Origin: Rebecca billardiae RCC1528
Lineage: Eukaryota; Haptophyta
Reading direction: 5' to 3'
Assembly: GCA_965240325.2 (NCBI GenBank)
Contig: OZ251228.1
Coordinates: forward strand, 1,364,001 to 1,428,000
Length of the DNA: 64,000 nt
The notes under the pieces are model-generated. The model had not been told where the DNA came from. It was given only the letters and a program-made list of their open reading frames with translations, and ran no database searches. Each line of letters opens with the position of its first letter. The stretch's first letter is position 1. This document shows positions 32,614 through 43,519 of the stretch, piece after piece. Made by a program: the position numbers and the translations under genes.

Positions 32614-33732
32614 TCATCGGAGCAAAAGTATATGATCGCCGATGTCGGGAAGCGGAAGCAACAAGCAAGCCGCCACCGCCAGCTTGTTCCCGCGCTCGAC
32701 CGCGTTCGGCAACACATTCTCCAACCACAGCTGCTGCATAGCGCCTGCGCACACGCCGCCAAACCGCTCTTCCTTGGCCAGTTCGTACCCCAGCAGCAAT
32801 AGCTCCACAGCGCGGGCGCGCGCGGGCGGAGGGAAGAGATGGTGGGTCTTTGGGCTCCACGGGCCGGCCGCCGCCACCACGGCCGCCGCCGCGCCATGGT
32901 GTGGGTCGGTTGCGAGCGTGGCGCGGGCTAGATCGAGGGGCGACGAGTTGCCTTCGGCGCTGAGGGCGTAGGGGTCGGTGAGCGCACGCAGCTGTGCCAC
33001 CGCCTCCGCCTCGGTCAGCAGCTCGACGTGGTGCAGGGCTGTGTGCCAGCGCGATGTGCGCGCGAGCCATCCAGAGAACTTGCGTGCGCCCGAGTGCCAG
33101 CACTGCCTGGCCGTCATACGCGCCATAACTCGGCAAGTGAGATCGGACGAGCGCAGCCCGCGCAGCGCTTGTGCCTTGCATAGCAGCTGAACCACCTGCA
33201 GAAGCTCATCAGCGGGCTTGTCGTCGGTGCGGCCCTGGGCCTGTGTGGTCGTCGCCAGTAACAGCAGGTCCCCATAGGGGTCATGATCAAGAGCAATGTC
33301 GATGTCTGCACGTGCGTCGAGGAGCAGCCGCACGCACGGCACGCTCAGATTCCGCACGGCGAGGCCGAGGGGCGTAGGGTGGTCTTCACCGCCAACGTGG
33401 CTGATGTCGTTCGAGAAGGCATCCACGTCAGCGCCCGCCTCCAGGAGGAGCCGTGCGCACACCGCCTGGTTGCGGGCACATGCTACATGGAGGGCGGTCA
33501 GACCGCGGTTAGGCATCGTGTCCTTGATCTTGATCTGCGAGTCAGCGCCCGCCTCGAGAAGCAGCCGCACAAGCTCAGCTTGTCCGTCGGCGCATGCGCA
33601 TATGAGGGCGGTCAGACCGCTTGCAGTGTGGCGGTCGAGATCGACGCCCAGTGCCAGCAGGGCACGTACTTGGTCCGCATCACCGAGCGTGGACGCGTTG
33701 GCCAGCTCGTCGATCGATTTCTCGCTCGTCAT
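32614..33732 (-). CDS. Ankyrin-repeat protein with haptophyte-type C-terminal domain
   Basis: About 372 residues from the Met at 33732 (MTSEKSIDELANAS). Three or four ankyrin repeats cover the first half (GLTALICACADGQAELVRLL, GLTALHVACARNQAVCARLL, PTPLGLAVRNLSVPCVRLLL). A non-ankyrin region follows: HVELLTEAEAVAQLRAL, then HGAAAAVVAAAGPWSPKTHH, ARAVELLLLGYELAKE and LENVLPNAVERGN. The same C-terminal region occurs in the ankyrin gene at 62288-63442, so the two are paralogs. The frame is open upstream to 34032 but that part translates a MITE end, so I did not use it; the stretch just before 33732 (VADWRKALERSRNACRAALL) does look protein-like and may belong to an unplaced first exon. Ankyrin repeats bind proteins; the partner is unknown. 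Confidence 0.8.
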   Translation of the reverse strand: MTSEKSIDELANASTLGDADQVRALLALGVDLDRHTASGLTALICACADGQAELVRLLLEAGADSQIKIKDTMPNRGLTALHVACARNQAVCARLLLEAGADVDAFSNDISHVGGEDHPTPLGLAVRNLSVPCVRLLLDARADIDIALDHDPYGDLLLLATTTQAQGRTDDKPADELLQVVQLLCKAQALRGLRSSDLTCRVMARMTARQCWHSGARKFSGWLARTSRWHTALHHVELLTEAEAVAQLRALTDPYALSAEGNSSPLDLARATLATDPHHGAAAAVVAAAGPWSPKTHHLFPPPARARAVELLLLGYELAKEERFGGVCAGAMQQLWLENVLPNAVERGNKLAVAACLLLPLPDIGDHILLLR

Positions 33733-33929
33733 TGCCTCGGGGAGCAGCGCTGCTCGACACGCGTTGCGGGAGCGCTCCAGGGCCTTCCGCCAATCCGCCA
33801 CGCTTTTGGCGGGCGGAAGCTTTGCGGTCCTTGGCGCCTTCGGGCGCGCGGCGGCCCCCGAGAACCGGACTGCAGTGGTACAGTAAGGCACTGAAGAACT
33901 CTGGTTCACTGCGAGCTGTGGCGCCGGGC

Positions 33930-34000
33930 TACAGTTTACTAAGAATACTGAGTAAGACGCACACAGCTCAGCCTCAGGCAGGCGAGATCGACGCCCGCCA
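33930..34000 (+). mobile_element. MITE terminus, repeat B copy
   Basis: Forward copy of repeat B beginning TA|CAGTTTACTAAGAATAC and ending GACGCCCGCCA, with two small insertions relative to the copy at 20830. Its TA|CAGT edge faces the ankyrin gene. Confidence 0.85.
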
Positions 34001-34531
34001 CGCGACCCGCCCTTGTGATGTAGTAGTAACATACTAAACTACTGCTAGCTAAATTATGCTACTATATATATAGTGCCTTCCCGGACCGCCCGCCCGGCCC
34101 GGACCGCTGCTGTGCCGCCCTCTGCTTGAGTCTTAGGACGCAGTATTGATACTGACGTAGCCGTAAGGCGTAAGCCGTCGTAGGTGGTGCTCAGTAGCCA
34201 CACGCGGCACACGCGACACACGGGCACGGTGTCTCACGCCTCACGGTCAGCCGCCCGCCGCGGCCGTCGCCGTCGGCTGGGCCCGGGACGGTCCGGCGGG
34301 ACGAGCCGACACTCGACAGCACTGCCGGCAACCCCTGCAGGACGCTGCCACCACGGATGGGCACCGGCTCAGACGCCATGGGGTAGCGGCCAGAGAGCCT
34401 GAGTGTGCGCGGGGGGGAAGCAACCCGCACGCGGCCCGCGCGCCAGCGGCTGCCTGCGGCCGATCACTCGAGCCTCTCGTGATGCAGCACAACGGCAACG
34501 CGCGCGCCGAGGTCCGCGCTTGAGAACACCT
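34001..34531. other. Intergenic region
   Basis: About 530 bases between a MITE end and the 3' end of the carrier gene. It has a short TATATATATA at 34063-34073 and otherwise GC-rich sequence. I see no gene in it. Confidence 0.55.
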
Positions 34532-35697
34532 TCACAAGCCCAGCCCCTTCTCGAATGCGACGATCTGCTCGATGATCAGCCACGTCAGCGTGATCATAGG
34601 CGCGATACGCGTGGTGTACGTCGGGAGGCCTGCCATCGCAGCGAGACGCGTGACCAGCAGCACCCGGCGGGCGAGGATGGCATCAGCTCGCCGGCTCGAC
34701 GCGGCGCGGGCAAGCGCGCGGGCACATCGGCACGCGAGTGAGCGCGCACCAACATAGAAGCGCGTGGGGCCGTGCTCTCGCATCGTCTTGGTGATGACGT
34801 CCCACGGTCCCTTGTACGGCATCTTGCCGGTCACCGGATCGGGCTTCATGCGCTGGATCTGCGTCTTCACGTAGTCCAGGGGAAGCGAGAACACCGAGCC
34901 CACGATGCCTGCGGCGACGCGGCGCGCGCCCGGCGTCAGACGGTGGTACGGCCACCTCCCAGCGCGCGACGCGCGCGGTGGGAGCGGGGGTGCGAGGTTG
35001 TGCTCAGGCACGGAGGAGGGGCAGGCGCACCTGAGACGAAGCTACCCACGGCGATGCCCGTGCGCGAGTTGGGCGTGCCCACCACCGTGTCCACCGCCTC
35101 CTTGCACTGGTCGTACGAGGCGAGCGAGCCCACGTTGAGCGCCATCGCGCGGATCACGGTCGGGTACGAACCCGTCCACAGGGCGCCGATGCCCTCGGTG
35201 CGGACGACGCGGTAGAGCGCATCGCCGACGCCGTTGTAGTTCCTCCGCTGGTCGGCCGGCAACATCATGTCCGACTGCATGCGGATGATGGCCAGCTCTG
35301 CCGGGCAGCCAATGTATGCGCCGATCGCGCCGGCGGAGAGCCCGGCAAACGCCTTCCCCAGGAGCGGCACGGGCTTACCCTCCGTGCGCTGCTGCATCCA
35401 GTCGACGATGGAGCGGTACGCGCCCAGCCGAGCCGTCTGATACGTCCACGCGCGCAGGTAGTGCGCGGACAAGCCCGCGTAGAGCGAGCTGATCCCCTCG
35501 GTCCGCACGATGGTAGCGGCGTAGGTGAAAGGGTTTCCGCCGCCGGCGATCTGCAGCCGCGTCTTCAGCACGTCGATTGGGCTGAAGAGGGTGATGCCGA
35601 TCGTCGCCGCTGAGCCGGCGTTGACGAATGGCTTTGCCGCGAGCCACGTCGCGGAGTGTTGCGGCGCGGAGCCGCCGCCGTCCACCATGGTTGGCAC
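34532..35697 (-). CDS. Mitochondrial carrier, 2-oxoglutarate/malate (OGC/DTC) type
   Basis: Inner-membrane exchanger of the SLC25 family. Three exons on the minus strand: 35697-35031, 34908-34750 and 34629-34532 (introns 122 and 120 nt, both phase 1), 307 residues, the family length. The three carrier signatures are FSPIDVLKTRLQ, GCPAELAIIRMQ and SLPLDYVKTQIQ. Closest wording is the oxoglutarate/malate and plant dicarboxylate-tricarboxylate carriers: TYQTARLGAYRS, LPADQRRNYNGVGDALYRVV, ARAMALNVG-like IRAMALNVGSLASYDQCKE and TTRIAPMITLTWLIIEQI. The second intron is a multiple of three and open; removing it joins FYVG to LPTYTTRI as in the family. The start is 374 bp from the divergent ABC-F gene. 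Substrate by similarity only. Confidence 0.93.
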
Positions 35698-36071
35698 GTG
35701 CGTGTCAGCGCCAAAAAGCCGACTCCGCCACTCCGGCGTCTGAGACTGCGCCCTGCGCTGCTTCCGGTCGTCGTCGTCGTCGGATCAACTCGCGCAACAG
35801 TCTTTCGTCGTCGTCCGGCTGGCTCAGCCTGCCTCGGTCGGTCGCGTGCGTCCGGTCGGCCAACGGTGCGCACGCTTTTATTCGAGGCTTCAGCGGCGGC
35901 GGCGGGTGACACGTGCTGCTGAAGGAATCGCATCTCCGTGGCCGGCCAGTGGCACATCGGGTGGACTTGGCAGCACAGCCCCAAGGGTGTGTGAGCAACG
36001 GGCAGCGAGCGCCGCGGGGGCTTCGGCAGAGTACTGGTGGTGAGCGCGCGCAGACCGACCGAGCAGCAGCG

Positions 36072-36999
36072 ATGGGACGCAAGGAGAAGGCCGCCAAGGC
36101 GGCCGAGGCGGCGATGAACGCCGAGCTCAACGCAGAGACCGCGCCGGAGCTCGCAGACGCGGCGGCCAAGGACATGCGGCCGGCCGCGATGGGGCAGGGT
36201 GAGGAGAAGCTGTTCGAGAAGAAGCTGACGAAGGAGGAGAGGAAGGCCCTCGCCGCGCAGAAGAAGGCGGAGCGCGACGCGAAGAAGAAGGGCCTGGACG
36301 GCGACGAGGGCGGCTCGGGCGCGGAGAACGGGGATGCGAACGGCTCGCCCGCCGCGGCCAACGGCAAGGGCAAGGGCAAGGGCAAGGGCAAGGACGGCGA
36401 GGCGAACGGGAATGGCGCGGCCGGTTCGACCATCAAGGGCCCCGGCGCGCTCGAGTCCTCCGTCGTCACCGGCGTCCTCACCTCGCGGCCCGACTCGCGC
36501 GACGTGAAGATTGAGCAGTTCTCGATCTCGGTGCACGGCAAGCAGCTCTTCGACGACTGCACGTTCGAGCTGAACTACGGCCGGCGGTACGGGCTGATCG
36601 GGCTGAACGGCTCGGGCAAGTCGACGCTGCTCTCGGTGCTCGCGGCGCGCATGGTCGACATCCCCGAGCACGTGGACATCTGGCACCTGCACACGGAGGC
36701 GCAGCCGTCGGAGCGCACCGCGCTCGAGGCGGTGATCGACGTCGTGCGCGACGAGCAGAAGCGGCTCGAGGCGCTGGAGGAGAAGGTGCTCGAGGAGGAG
36801 GGCGGCGACTCGCCCCAGCTCGAGTCGATCTACGAGCGCCTCGAGAAGCTCGACCCGGCCACCTTCGAGAAGCGCGCGGGCGAGCTGCTGCACGGGCTCG
36901 GCTTCACGCTGCCGCAGATGCACAAGATGACTAAGGACATGTCTGGCGGGTGGCGGATGCGCGTGGCGCTGGCGCAGGCGCTGTTCGTCTCGCCGGCGC

Positions 37000-37038
<39 letters not shown>

Positions 37039-38472
37039 GTGCGTGCGTCTGGCTCGAGAACTACCTCTCCACGTACCCGCGCTGCCTGCTGGTGATCTCG
37101 CACTCGCAGGATTTTCTGAACGGCGTCTGCACCAACATCATGCACCTGACGAACCAGGGCAAGCTGATGTACTACGGCGGGAACTACGACACGTTCGTGC
37201 GCACGCGGCAGGAGAACGAGGTCAACCAGATGAAGCGGTACGAGAAGGAGCAGGCCGACATCAAGCACATCAAGGAGTTCATCGCGTCATGCGGCACCTA
37301 TGCGAACATGCGCAAGCAGGTGCGCGCGCGGAGCGGCGCGCGCAGAGCGGCGCGCGCGGCCGAGGGCCCGAGGGCGAGCGGGCGCTGAGCGGCGAGCGCG
37401 CCCGCGCCGCCGGTGCGCGCGCGCGCCCGTCCGCAGGCCGAGTCGAAGCAGAAGATCATCGACAAGATGGTCGAGGCCGGCCTCGTGCAGAAGGTGCTGG
37501 CAGACCCTGTGTACCGCTTCAAGTTCCCGGCGTGCGACACGCTGCCGCCGCCCGTGCTCGGCTTCAAAGAGGTCTCGTTCTCCTACTCGGGGAAGAAGGA
37601 GGACTACCTGTACCAGAACCTCAACTTCGGCGTGGACCTGGACTCGCGCATCGCGCTCGTCGGGCCCAACGGCGCGGGCAAGTCGACGCTGCTCAAGCTG
37701 ATGCTCGGCTGGATCTCCCCGTGCGAGGGCGACATTGCGCGGAACGGTCACCTGCGCATCGGCCAGTACAACCAGCACTCCGAGGACCAGCTCGACCTGC
37801 AGAAGTCGCCGTACGAGTTCCTGCGCGGGCTGTACCCGGATGGCGTGGTCACGGAGAAGGGCGTCGAGAAGTGGGATCTCGAGCAGTGGCGGCAGCGACT
37901 GGGCCAGTTCGGTGCGCACGCGCCGCGCGCTCGCGCGCTCGCGCGCCGCGGGCTCTGCGCTTTGGCGGTCGGCGGCGCCCGCGGTCCGCTCAACGGCGCG
38001 GTGCGTGCGCACCTCCCCGCTCGGGCGCAGGCATCACGGGCGACCGGCAGCTGGACCCGATGTACAAGATGTCGCACGGCTTCCTCACGCGCGTCGTCTT
38101 CTGCCTCATCTCGCTGCGCAACCCGCACATCCTGCTGCTGGACGAGCCGACCAACCACTTGGACATGACGTGCATCGACTCGCTCGCCGAGGCGATCAAC
38201 GCGTTCCCCGGTGGGCTGGTCCTCGTCTCGCACGACTTCAGATTGATCTCGCAGGTGGCTAAGGAGATCTGGGTGTGCGACAACAAGAGTGTCGGCCCGT
38301 GGAAGGTGCGCGCGCGCCCTCGGGCCCACACGCTCGCCGCGGCCGCGGCTCGCCGCTCGCCTCCGCGCGCCTGGGCCGCTCACGCTTGGCCGTGCGCGCC
38401 CGCACCCGCCTCGGCACGCAGGGCGACATCCAGTCGTACAAGAAGCACCTGCGCAAGCAGATGGGCCTGTAA
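36072..38472 (+). CDS. ABC-F ATPase, ABCF2/Arb1-like, with altered second signature
   Basis: Soluble twin-ATPase of the ABC-F family; Arb1/ABCF2 members act in ribosome biogenesis and translation. Exons 36072-37319, 37437-37911, 38031-38305 and 38422-38472 (introns 117, 119 and 116 nt), 682 residues. The first 110 residues are a charged extension with a (KG)n run. NBD1: Walker A GLNGSGKST (from 177), signature MSGGWRMR (290), Walker B LLLLDEPTNHLD. NBD2: Walker A GPNGAGKST (from 492), Walker B LLLLDEPTNHLD, and the end EIWVCDNKSV...GDIQSYKKHL. The second signature, LSDGQKSR in relatives, is here MSHGFLTR (588-595); the Q and the second Gly-site are lost, while its flanks are normal. This may disable one ATP site. 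Family call is secure. Confidence 0.93.
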
Positions 38473-38693
38473 GCCACGCGGCGTGCCTGCTGGCGCCTAA
38501 GACGACGGGCTGCTGTGGACTGACGGGCGGTGCCAGGCTCCGCCCGACCCGCGTTCGGGCCCACCTGGGCAGCGGCAGCCGGGCCGGGTTGGTCAAAAAC
38601 CTCATCATCAAAATGAAAGCGCGCTCGCGCCTGACGCCGCCGAGAGCCCTTCAGGACTGCTTCAGCTCTGGTTCATCAGACCGGCAGACTCCG

Positions 38694-38768
38694 GCTGGCC
38701 AGGGTAGGGCTGGAGGCTTCGGCCGCCAGTCTGATCACCCGGAGCCCGTTATAATAAAGGGGAATTTA
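38694..38768 (+). repeat. Dispersed repeat A
   Basis: Runs from CTGGCCAGGGTAGGGCTGG through GGCCGCCAGTCTGATCACCC to GGGGAATTTA. It matches the reverse complement of 20997-21074 over its length, with a 3-base TAA insertion after CGTTATAA. It lies between the ABC-F and transportin genes. Confidence 0.9.
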
Positions 38769-38944
38769 CACTCCGATGAGATTGAGAGTGCCACAGGCCG
38801 TTCGTGGATCGGATCAATGAGCTCGTGCAGTATTTGATCCTATCAAAAGCGGGTATACAGTCGAGATTTCTTAGCCCCCACGACCTTCATGCTGCCTCGA
38901 AAGTCCGGTGGCTGGGCCTCGGAGCTCGCGTGGTCCGCCGAGGG

Positions 38945-39507
38945 ATGGCAGCAGCGTGGCAGCCCAGTCCAGAGGGCCTCGCCCAGCTTCTGGGCCTATT
39001 CAGAAGCTCGACGAGCGCGACGAATGACCAGCATCGGCAGATACAACAGGTGCGTACCGCCCCCCTTCCCCGCTCGGCGTGCCCCCACTCCGCACGCCGC
39101 GCGCGCCGCGGCGCTGATGGGCCGCCGTTGGTCTGCTCTTGTGCGCGGATACCCTTGGCGTGCAGCAACTGGTGAGCTTCAACTCGATCCCGGACTACAA
39201 CAACTACCTGGTGTACATTGTCAACCACCTGCGGGAAGAGGACCCCAACGTGCGGCAGATGGCGGGGTTGGTACGCGCAGGCCGGCTGCGGCGTGCACTC
39301 ACGCCGCCGCACGAATCGCACGCGATCCTGCCGCGGGCAACGTGGGTCTGACCGCGCGCGCGCGCGGCGGCGCAGGTGCTGAAAAACAACGTGAAAGACC
39401 ACTGGCTCAAGCTCCCGCCCGAGGTCCACGCCTACGTCAAGGTGCGGCCGCGCGCGCGCGCGCGCTAGCACGCAGCGCGGCCGCAGCGCCACTCGCACTC
39501 GCTCGCT

Positions 39508-39559
<52 letters not shown>

Positions 39560-42536
39560 AGCCCACGCTCACGGCGCGAGCGCGCGGCACCTGCCCGCCC
39601 GGCGGCGTCCCCGCGCGCCGCGCCTCGCGCGCAGGAGAACCTGATCGGCAGCGTCGGCGACCCGTCGCCCTTCATCCGCTCGACCGTCGGCTCGTGCGTG
39701 ACGACTGTCGTGACGGCGGGCGCGGGCGCGGGCGGGCTCGAGGCGTGGCCAGAGCTGATCCCGATGCTGTACCAGCTGCTCGACTCGCCCGACGCGAACC
39801 AGGTGGAGGGCGCGTACGGCGCGCTGCACAAGATCTGCGAGGACTCCGCCGACGCGCTCGCGCTGCAGCCCGGCCAGCCCGCACTCAACACGCTCATCCC
39901 GAAGTTCCTCGCGTCGTTTGCGTCGCCGTCAGAGTACGTGCGCAAGATGGCGCTGGGCTGCGTGAACCAGTTCGTGCAGGTGATGGCGGAGGCGCTGGCG
40001 AGCAACCTGGACACGTACCTCAAGGGCCTCTTCGCGCTCGCCGCCGACCCCTCGCCCGAGGTGCGCAAGCGAGTGTGCCAGGCGCTCGTGATGCTGCTGG
40101 ACGTGCACCTCGACTGCCTGCTGCCGCACATGAAGCAGGTGATCGAGTACATGCTCATCTCGACCAAGGACGCGGACGAGCTGGTCGCGCTCGAGGCGTG
40201 CGAGTTCTGGTCGGCGATCTGCGAGACCCGCGTCGCGAAGGAATACCTCGCCGAGTATCTCCCGCGCCTCGTCCCCGTGCTGCTCGACGGGATGGTGTAC
40301 ACCGAGTTTGACCTGATGATGCTCGGTGTCGACGAGGACGACGACGAGCACGTCGCCGACCGCCCCGAGGACATCAAGCCCAAGTTCCACCGCGCGAAGG
40401 TGGCGGGTGGCGGCGGCGGCGGCGGCGAGGGCGGCGGCGGCTCCGCCGAGGCCGGCGCCGCCGGCGCCGTCGAGGCCGGCGCGCACGAGGACGACGACGA
40501 GGACGAGGACGACGAGGACGAGGACGTGCTCGAGTGGAACCTGCGCAAGTGCAGCGCGTCCGGACTCGACATCCTGTCCGGACTCTTCGGGCGCGACGTG
40601 CTGCCGACGCTGCTGCCGACGCTGCAGGCCAAGCTGAGCGCGGAGAAGTGGGAGGTGCGCGAGTCCGCCATCCTCGCGCTCGGCGCCATCGCCGAGGGCT
40701 GCATGGAGCACATGACTGACTACCTCCCCCAGCTCGTGCCGTGGCTGATCTCGACCCTCTCCGACACGAAGCCGCTCATCCGCTCGATGACGTGCTGGAC
40801 GCTCTCGCGGTACGCCAAGTGGATCGTGCACACGCAGCCGCACGAGGCGTACTACCAGCCGCTGCTGCAGGAGCTGCTCAAGCGCGTGCTCGACACGAAT
40901 AAGAAGGTGCAGGAGGCGGCGTGCTCGGCGTTTGCCACGGTCGAGGAGGAGGCGGCCGCGCTGCTGGTGCCCTACCTCGGCCCCATCCTGCAGAACCTGA
41001 TGTTTGCCTTCTCCAAGTACCAGGCAAAGAACCTGCTGATTCTGTACGACGCGATCGGCACGCTCGCGGACGCGGTGGGCTCGGCGCTATGCAAGCCCGA
41101 GCTCGTGCAGATGCTGATGCCGCCGCTGATCGCCAAATGGAACGAGCTCGCCGACGAGGACCGCGGCCTCTTCCCGCTGCTCGAGTGCCTCACCTCGATC
41201 GCGCAGGCGCTGGGGATCGGCTTCTACGACTACACCGAGCCGGTGTTCGCGCGGTGCCTGAGGCTGATCGAGAAGAATCTTAAGCCCTCCGACCCGAACG
41301 CGCCCGAGGGCGAGGGGCCCGACGGCGAGTTCGTCGTGTGCGCGCTCGACCTCACGTCGGGCCTCGCCGAGGCGATCGGCGCGTCGCTCGAGCCGCTCGT
41401 CGCAAACTCGACGCTCATCCCGCTGCTGTACGAGAGCATGCGCGCCGAGCAGGCGGACATCCGCCAGTCCGCGTACGCGCTCGTCGGCGACCTCGCAAAG
41501 GCGTGCCCCAACGCGCTCAAGCCCGTGGTCAAGGACTTCATGCCGCTGCTGCTCGCGCAGCTCAACCAGGAGCTCGTGTCTGTGTGCAACAACGCCGCGT
41601 GGGCGATTGGAGAGATCGCCGTCAAGGCGCGCGCGCGGCGCGTGCGCGTGCGCGTGCGCGTGCGGGCCGCCGCCTGGCGCGCGTCCGCCCGCGCGCGCGG
41701 CGCCGCGCCGCTCACCACGTGCCGCCCGCGCGCGCGCCCGGTGCGTGCGCTTGCGAACGTGCGTGCATGGTGCGTGCATGGTGCGTGCGTGCGTGCGTGC
41801 GTGCGCAGGTGGGCAGTGACGTGCGGCCATGGGTGAACGACCTGATCGCCCAGCTCGTGCCCATCATGACGCGCCCCAACCTCAACAAGAGCCTGCTGGA
41901 GAACACGGCCATCACCATCGGCCGGCTAGGTGCGGCTCGCGCGCGCGCGGACGGCGCGGCGCGCACCGCCGATCACACCACCGCCACCGCCCACCGCACG
42001 GCCGCGGTGGACTGACTCCTGTGGCGCTCGCGGCCGCGCGCCGCCCCTCGCGCCCGCCGTGCCCCCAGGACTCGTGGCGCCAGACTTGGTGGCGCCGCTG
42101 CTCGATCAGTTCGTGCAGCCGTGGTGCAGCTCGCTGCGGAACATCCGCGACGACATCGAAAAGGTGCGCGGCTGCGCTGCCTACGGCAGCGGCAGCGGCG
42201 GTGCCGTGCGGCTGCGCGCGCGGGACGGCCGTGGCGGTAGCGGCGCGCGAGCTCACGCGCGCCCCTCCCCTCGGCACGCACGCGCCACCGCAGGAGCACG
42301 CGTTCACCGGCCTGTGCGAGATGATCAAGCTCAACCCGCGCGGGGTCATCAACCAGTTCGCACACCTCTGCGACGCGATCGCCAGCTGGCAAAACCCGCC
42401 AGCCGAGCTCAACGAAATGTTCCGGCAGATTCTCGTCGGATACAAGTCGTCCGTCGCGGCGGACGCGTGGGTGCAGTACTACGGGACATTCCCGGAATAC
42501 ATGCGCACGCGATTAACCGAGCGCTACCAGATCTGA
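38945..42536 (+). CDS. TNPO1: Transportin (karyopherin beta-2)
   Basis: Nuclear import receptor built of HEAT repeats that carries PY-NLS cargoes such as RNA-binding proteins. Seven exons: 38945-39049, 39166-39270, 39376-39441, 39635-41626, 41809-41929, 42069-42163 and 42294-42536; 908 residues against about 898 in human. The match is clear along the whole length: WQPSPEGLAQLLGL, IPDYNNYLVYIVNHL, ALQKICEDSA-like ALHKICEDSADALA, EACEFWSAICE, LEWNLRKCSASGLDIL, ILYDAIGTLADAVG and LLENTAITIGRLG. The acidic H8 loop (EDDDEDEDDEDED) that releases cargo on Ran-GTP binding is present, next to a Gly-rich insertion. The intron at 41627-41808 uses a GC donor (AAG|GCGCGC). The intron 39442-39634 contains a GA run. 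Confidence 0.96.
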
Positions 42537-42938
42537 GCGGTGGTCGTGCGCGCGCTCCACTCACCAGGCGACCCGGGCACAGGCTCGATCATCACATGGG
42601 CGTCAGGCGGAACGCGCGGCACGCTGCGCGGCAGTGTGGGTTGCCGCAGTGGCCTGTGCTGTGCGCCGGCTGCCGAGCCGCCGGGGCCTTGTCCTTGATC
42701 ATGCTGGATGCACCACCTCGTCGTCAGCCTTGGTGCTCGTCGTCGTTACATTGATCTGTACAATATATATAGTAGTAACTATCTGTAGCATGTCACGGCT
42801 GAGCGCTGCGTGTCGATCGGTTATTAAGACTTTATAAATCATTGAATCTTACTAATAACTGTAATTACTATATGCGCGCATTCATATGCATGCAATTGTT
42901 TCAATGACGATGACGACACGGCATCATCAATAATAATG
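42537..42938. other. Intergenic region before the retrotransposon
   Basis: About 400 bases, AT-rich in its second half, carrying the 3' flank of the transportin gene. No gene seen. The last five bases before the element at 42939-42943 are its target duplication. Confidence 0.55.
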
Positions 42939-42943
42939 TCGTC

Positions 42944-43254
42944 TGTCAGGGAACGCGTCTCGAGGCTTGACGGTCGCGAGGTCGGTCGACGGCTTCGGCT
43001 CTTATTTGCGGTGGAGAGCACAGCTAGTTCGTGGTGCTCGGCTCATGTTTCCGCGTTCATTCAGAATCATCTGGAATACTTCGAGATGCCGCCGCCAGCC
43101 ATGCTGTCCTGCTGTATTTTAGGATGAGGTTCAGGTTGATTTTGGAGGATTCTGTGCGAGCGCCGCCGCAGCGGTCGCGCCGCCACTGTGTGACTGCGAG
43201 TAAAATGTTGGATTGGAAATTGGAAATCACTGTAGATTGGCGATTCCTTTGACA
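42944..43254 (-). repeat. 3' LTR
   Basis: Left long terminal repeat, 311 bp, TG...CA ends with 5-bp inverted tips (TGTCA/TGACA). Appears base-for-base identical to the right copy. Confidence 0.95.
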
Positions 43255-43519
43255 CCCCCCCTCAATCCAATATGCGCTCGTCTGTGAGGACTAAGCTTGG
43301 ATTATGAGTGATTTTGGGCTTGGTATTGTTTGTGCATCTGTGTGCATGAGTGAATTGGAGTCAGTAATGGTTGCCAATGCCAGGATACGGGTCATGTGCT
43401 GGGACTTCCGTGTGACGGTTTTGAGTAACCCGAGTCAGTCCTGGGCTTATTTGCACCATATGTTCACTCTTTGGCCTTGATTTTGGACCTTGTTATTGGG
43501 TCATGCCCTGCCTTGATAG

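Noticed and set aside
33733-34032. Upstream 100-codon extension of the first ankyrin gene
   Set aside because: Its N-terminal part translates the MITE end at 33930-34000, so the Met at 33732 is used; a missing first exon remains possible.
43031-43252. 73-residue frame inside the left LTR, identical to one at 46177-46398
   Set aside because: The identity only reflects the duplicated LTR; there is no evidence that it is a gene.
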